DNA of 64,000 bases. Origin: Microvelia longipes. Taxonomy: Eukaryota; Arthropoda; Insecta; Hemiptera; Veliidae. The notes under the pieces are model-generated. The model ran no database searches and was not told where the DNA came from. It worked only from the letters and a program-made list of their open reading frames with translations. Positions within the stretch are counted from its first letter, which is position 1. Each line of letters begins with the position of its first letter. Positions 59,801 to 64,000 of this stretch are shown here, piece by piece. The translations under genes and the position numbers were made by a program. The stretch spans positions 21,622,659 through 21,686,658 of the forward strand of contig JACMZG010001870.1 of assembly GCA_018340805.1 (NCBI GenBank). The letters are read 5' to 3'.

Positions 59801-61113
59801 GCCCCCTATTCAATCAGTTTACCCCCCCCCCCCGCTTCTTTAAGGGGAGGGGGAGTTTTTGTGCCCTTCTAAGAAAAAACGTCCCTCTCACTTTATTCGG
59901 GCTTGGGATCGACTTTGGCGTGATTACAGTTTTTTTCTTGTTGTCTTTATTAGTACGCCTTCTACTGCTCTTTTTTTATGGATTATGGATATTATAAATT
60001 GTTTTCTAGTATACTTTTTTTGGGAGGGAGGGATATAACCTTTGTTATGATGCCCCCCGTCTATGTTGATGCCCCAAACTGCCGGGGCGGCGTTATCGCC
60101 GCCACTGAAAGTGCCTTGTATGGATATATTTAATTAAATGATTGTGTTATCAGACATAAAACCTTTCTTTAAGTCGTAGGAAGCCACATTTTAACATAAT
60201 TTGCCCAGGCTCCAGGCCTTGGCAAAAACACGAAATTACTGTTGCTAGTAAGAAGAAGTTGTTTACAAGTGATTTTATTGTGAACACGGTACATATCAAA
60301 TGGCTGATCCAATTCAAATGATTGTCGTAAAAAATCAAGTTTCTTAAGAAGATTAACAAAATAGATTTTCAAGATGGATTCAACATGGTGTTTTAAAATG
60401 CCACTTTACTTTTTTAAAAACTAATTTGACCAGTAAACAAAGCATTAGATAAATATATCACTATTCTATTAAGTAAAACTTACAAAAAATTGGAGAAGTA
60501 AATAGAGTCTATAGTTCATCAGTTATGAATTAAAGCATTTCCACAAATGTAAAAATAAGGCATAGCAATCTGTACAGGGCATTGTGAAACGAGGTGGTGA
60601 AGAGACTCTGGTCTGAGTATTGAGCCCTATACCCACCCACAATCTGTTTGTATTAGACTTCACATTGACCTGCATATGTTTATTGTTTCTATGTCATATA
60701 TTTACAATTGGGCTGAGACTTGTCATTTTTTTGTATAAAACATATAGTAAATAAAATGTTAGTTAAATTATCAGGGGGTCTGTGCCAGAGAGTTGGTAAA
60801 AAGTAAAACCTACTAATACAGCATATTACGCTTTTTTATCAGCTCTTACTAAATATAATAATAAATAATTAGAATGACTGGTCTCATTTGTGCCAACTTA
60901 TTTCTACTAAAATAAATTTATATTAAACATTAATCTATATTTTTTAGATTCAATCAATGCTATGGAGTGATTGGAATCTTAGATTGGCTTCATGGTACAG
61001 ATAAAATGTTCAGAGAATCTAAAGCCTTTTCAAGACATTCTACATTCTTCACTTTAAGTTCTCCTCATGAACTCTATCCTGACACTGATTCTCAGAGAAA
61101 AAAGAAGAAATAA
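56840..61113 (+). CDS. FAXDC2: FAXDC2-like fatty acid hydroxylase, copy B (5' end not found)
   Basis: A tandem paralogue of copy A. Exons: 56840-56943, 57104-57249, 57754-57935, 59386-59658 and 60948-61113, with lengths 104, 146, 182, 273 and 166 and phases identical to copy A exons 2-6. It reads [104 protein letters not shown] and DWLHGTD, and ends RKKKK. All three histidine boxes are intact, so a working di-iron enzyme is likely. The N-terminal membrane exon is missing from the interval after copy A. It may be shared with copy A, be the candidate at 45002, or be unseen. A poly(A) signal AATAAA lies at 61164-61169. Introns carry three MITE or foldback insertions. Confidence 0.87.
57517..57702. 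repeat. Foldback MITE, family F1, copy 2
   Basis: Inverted ends ATAACACATGGTTATCAGTT / AACTGATTATAACCGTGTGC with GGGAGCCAATGAG and CTCATTGGTTCC inside, so nearly the whole element is an inverted repeat. It matches 23476-23650 and lies in FAXDC2 copy B intron 3. Confidence 0.7.
59034..59345. repeat. Near-perfect 310-bp palindrome
   Basis: Two arms of about 155 bases meet at the central near-palindrome GTTGAGACTGAATACAGACT (59181-59200) with almost no loop. Arm phrases include AATTACTTTATTAAAAAACA, GGTCATCATCAGTG, GAGATGAAGGAAAGGAAATA and AGATATTTTCATTGTTGAG, each with its reverse complement opposite. The outer ends are ATGATAAATAAAA/TTTTATTTATCAT. It ends about 40 bases before copy B exon 59386-59658. 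Confidence 0.9.
59750..60107. mobile_element. hAT-type MITE with 8-bp target duplication
   Basis: 358 bases. Ends CAGTGGCGGCGATAA and its exact reverse complement TTATCGCCGCCACTG. The flanking 8-base direct repeat AAAGTGCC lies at 59742-59749 and 60108-60115. CAGTGGCGG-type ends and an 8-base duplication are the hAT pattern. Inside are C-runs and GATGCCCC repeats but no frame. It lies in FAXDC2 copy B intron 4 (between exons 59386-59658 and 60948-61113). Confidence 0.88.
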
Positions 61114-61646
61114 TTTTTCCTGAAATACAGATCACCTTTCCCACCAGACTGACTTATATTTTTAATAAACAACAAATACCTCATTTTTGCTGTTTTTTAC
61201 CTCCACACATGTATTTAAAAATATTAGACAACTAAAAACATATTCAAATTTATTCAATTTTTTGAATAGAGTACAGAGAACAGAAAATTTTCCATTCTTA
61301 GGTAAGCAATGTTAAAGTAAATTTTTAGTTAAAGAATGAGACATTTTAAGACTATATTATGAGCTAAATAAATAAATAAATAAAGCTTATTTATTTTTAA
61401 ACTGACCATTTTTGTATAACAAATTTTCTGTTCAATAAATTTGTTAAAAATAGATTTTAACAAAATAAGTTGTTATGTACTTAACTTTTATCTCTGATTT
61501 ATGCAAACTTGAAACTACTTGGCCTAACCCATTGGTAGACTTAAGAACCTTTGGGTGACTTCCCATCCAAATTTTATATTGGCCCCCTTCTCTCCCCAAC
61601 TTATGCATAATTAACCAGACGTATTTTTTAAAAAAAATAATGCTTA

Positions 61647-62034
61647 CAGTCTATTGTTTAGTTTAAAAATCCCCAATGTCAAAAGCATTTTAGGAATTGA
61701 TCAATCAGAGAAGCTGCTGCCAACCCCTCACTTAAAAAGAGAAAAAAAATCCCTACCACCATAACCGCTGTAGGGAAATAACCTTCTTCCTACTAATCGT
61801 TTACTTTGTTTATGGTTCTTCTTGTGTTTACATCGTTTTGAAAACTACTTTCAAGTTCATCATAAAAGAAAACTACACAAAAGAAATGTCAAAAAATCCC
61901 CTAGAAAATACAGGTAAAATAAGCTGATTTGTTTACATAGTTTTTTCCCGCTCCCTTCTTGCAGAGATTTTTTTCAATAGAATCGGCAATACCTAAACTG
62001 ACCTGTTAAGATTTTTAAAGTAGTTGATAGACTG
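61647..62034. mobile_element. Tc1/mariner-type MITE, family F4, intact copy
   Basis: 388 bases flanked by TA. The left end is CAGTCTATTGTTTAGTTTAA and the right end is its inverted match ending GTTGATAGACTG. The interior (GATCAATCAGAGAAGC, GTAGGGAAATAACCTTCTTC, TTTTTTCCCGCTCCCTTCTT) matches the split copy at 34121-35457. Confidence 0.8.
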
Positions 62035-62439
62035 TAAATAGGATTTTGAGTCTGAGTAAGCTTAAGTAATAATACAGAATATAGTATGTATCATCTTTCC
62101 AAGTATAAGTAGGTTCAAATATTTTTGCTTCTCTACCTCCTAAAAGGTGGGGGAACAATTGCATATCAAATGCAACAATAGCAAAAAAATTGACATCAAA
62201 TTTTCATTTTCATTCAAACTTTCAGCACACCTACAGATGAAAAAAATTTATAATAAACTGGTGTATGTGTGTATTGGTGTACACATCTCTTGCAAACATG
62301 CTAATGTTAAAACAGGGCTACTTCAAATTTTTTTAAAATTATTTGTTGGATGAAAAATGTTTCTTGGAACATTTATGTTTTAAAGTTTTCTGTGGCTGGC
62401 ACAGTTCTTGGGATATATAAATATATGAATGTGCTTTTA

Positions 62440-62950
62440 GCGAATTTTCAAAGAAAAAATTAGGTTGGGGTAGAGTTTTTGGAATGGGGGTCAAATATAT
62501 ATAACTGATCAAACACTCACTGATCAAATATATATAAAATATATATTCCTAGATTATATATATTATATATTTCCTAGAAAAATATATTGTTCCTAGATGT
62601 TTCTATGGGTCACAATAACTTTTGAACGCTTTCTTGGATCGTAATAAAACTTGGTACAAAAATCAACCTTGCTAATGCCCAGAACCCTATTGTTTATGAA
62701 ATATTTGTGGTGTCATAGACCAACAATAATGACCCTACAATCATTTAAAAAAAATTAAAATCTTCATGAGATTGGGCTGAAATTTTCTACACATGTAGTA
62801 GGTATGGTTATCAAACATAAGAAGTTTCATTTTACTGTCAGTTTTATTAATTGACATATATAACATAATGTAAACAAATCACGTTTTTTTACTAATACAT
62901 TTGAAAATTCGCTTATATCGTGGCAGTATGCCACTTATATAAACTAATAA
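62440..62950 (-). repeat. Composite dispersed repeat, reverse copy
   Basis: Begins TTTTAGCGAATTTTCAAAGA, the reverse of the end of the 24.8-25.5 kb unit. Further on are TTTGAACGCTTTCTTGGATC, TTGGTACAAAAATCAACCTT, CCCTATTGTTTATGAAATAT and TTGACATATATAACATAATG, the reverse complements of phrases at 25060-25360 and 45930-46220. Confidence 0.6.
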
Positions 62951-62969
62951 TATGAAGTGCTGAAGTAGG

Positions 62970-64000
62970 ACAACTAAATAGCTGATATAGGACAGCTGAC
63001 ATAATGGTACCTTGTTTTAATTTGTTTGAAATGTAGGAAAAAATATGTTTGTTAGTGAAGTAAATCCATTTAAAACTAGTATAATTAGTGTAATAAACTG
63101 TTTCAGGTTAGAAGACATTTTGTGATAAAAAGTAAATTTGGAAAACTACAGATTAAAATACTCTCTTAGAAGCTTTCCTTACATTTGCACTATATTACTC
63201 TATGACCAATCAATTATAATTATTATTTAATATGCATCAAATCCAATTTCATATTAATTTAGAAGAAAATTACTTTTAAGAAGAATAATATTAAAAGGTA
63301 TTTTGAATTCCATAGTTAAATAAAAAAGCAATAATTTACTATACATAATTTTATTTAATTTTACATACAAAAAAGATAATAGATTAGAAGATTAATACCC
63401 AGATTCTTAATTGTACCTAAAACAATTAAAAAAGGTTTCCTATTTACATAAAAAGTTAAAACCATAAAACTAATTTAAAAAATAAAAATTAAATCACAGC
63501 TCTTAAAAATATTTAAAGGCACTGAATATAAAAATAATATTTAGGGTGGTATTAAAAAACAATAACTTGGAAATGAGTAAAACTTATTCCTATGTTATTA
63601 CCATAGGAATAAGTATTAATACACTAAACCCTCATTACTTAAACTAAAGTTATGTGCTTGAATACCACCACTAAAGGCAAAAATTAAAATTTTAGTTACA
63701 ATTGTGTAAGTCACAAATATCAACATATTGAGCATTTAAATGAAATAAGATGCACTGTATTGTCAATGAGAACTAAGATTAATCTTTTAAATATTAGGGA
63801 AACGAAGTCATATAATTATCTACATTTTACCATGAATTAAAAATTTAACAACAATTTTTAAGGAAGACAACTAAAATTATTACAGAGGATTAAAAATCAC
63901 AATCAACAATGGAAGACTAAGTAATAATAGTAAAAAGTGAAGGGTAACACATTAAAAGAACATTAACATGCCTTTTCATAATACTGAATTTTATTAAAGC
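62970..64000. other. No gene seen
   Basis: AT-rich with no recognisable coding region or repeat borders. Confidence 0.45.

Overview
The window looks like nuclear DNA from an insect, most likely a hemipteran. It is very AT-rich, with long (TA)n microsatellites and introns bounded by GT/AG. It holds an insect-type gustatory receptor, animal housekeeping genes (PIG-O, POMP, ARL1, TOP3B, FAXDC2-type hydroxylases) and a dense load of retro- and DNA-transposon debris. The order-level placement is inference. Nothing here is bacterial or viral in organisation.

Layout. 1-2.7 kb: one tRNA-derived SINE and unannotated AT-rich DNA. 2.7-7.6 kb (minus): a gustatory receptor gene that can be assembled into six exons whose reading phases all join. 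7.6-11 kb: no gene, a large (TA)n block and a truncated repeat. 11-15.3 kb (minus): a decayed RTE-like LINE. 15.6-17.8 kb: a repeat with a 5S-rRNA-derived module and a copia fragment. 18.25-21.04 kb (plus): intronless PIGO. 22.76-23.17 kb (plus): intronless POMP. 23.4-26.2 kb: repeats. 26.7-32.3 kb (minus): ARL1 in four coding exons with one frameshifting base, its introns filled with MITEs and a SINE carrying a nested transposon. 33-36.4 kb: more MITEs and another 5S-module repeat. 38.8-61.1 kb (plus): a FAXDC2-type fatty acid hydroxylase locus.

The FAXDC2 locus is the most interesting part. Exon 1 (38831-38991) splices in phase to exons 46957-52292 (copy A). An intronless TOP3B gene lies inside intron 1 on the same strand and starts only 96 bases after the exon 1 splice donor. 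A second set of five exons with identical lengths and phases follows at 56840-61113 (copy B). I could not find a first exon for copy B downstream of copy A, but a second candidate first exon with the same terminal phase and a terminal split Trp codon lies at 45002-45105. Alternative first exons, or a shared one, are therefore possible.

The genes do not form one pathway. PIG-O works in ER GPI-anchor synthesis, POMP in proteasome assembly, ARL1 in Golgi trafficking, TOP3B in DNA/RNA topology, the FAXDC2 proteins in lipid hydroxylation and the receptor in taste. The repeats include several families with readable terminal inverted repeats and target-site duplications, among them an insertion whose empty site is preserved in a second SINE copy. 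All intron-exon models were read by eye. No alignment or database search was run.
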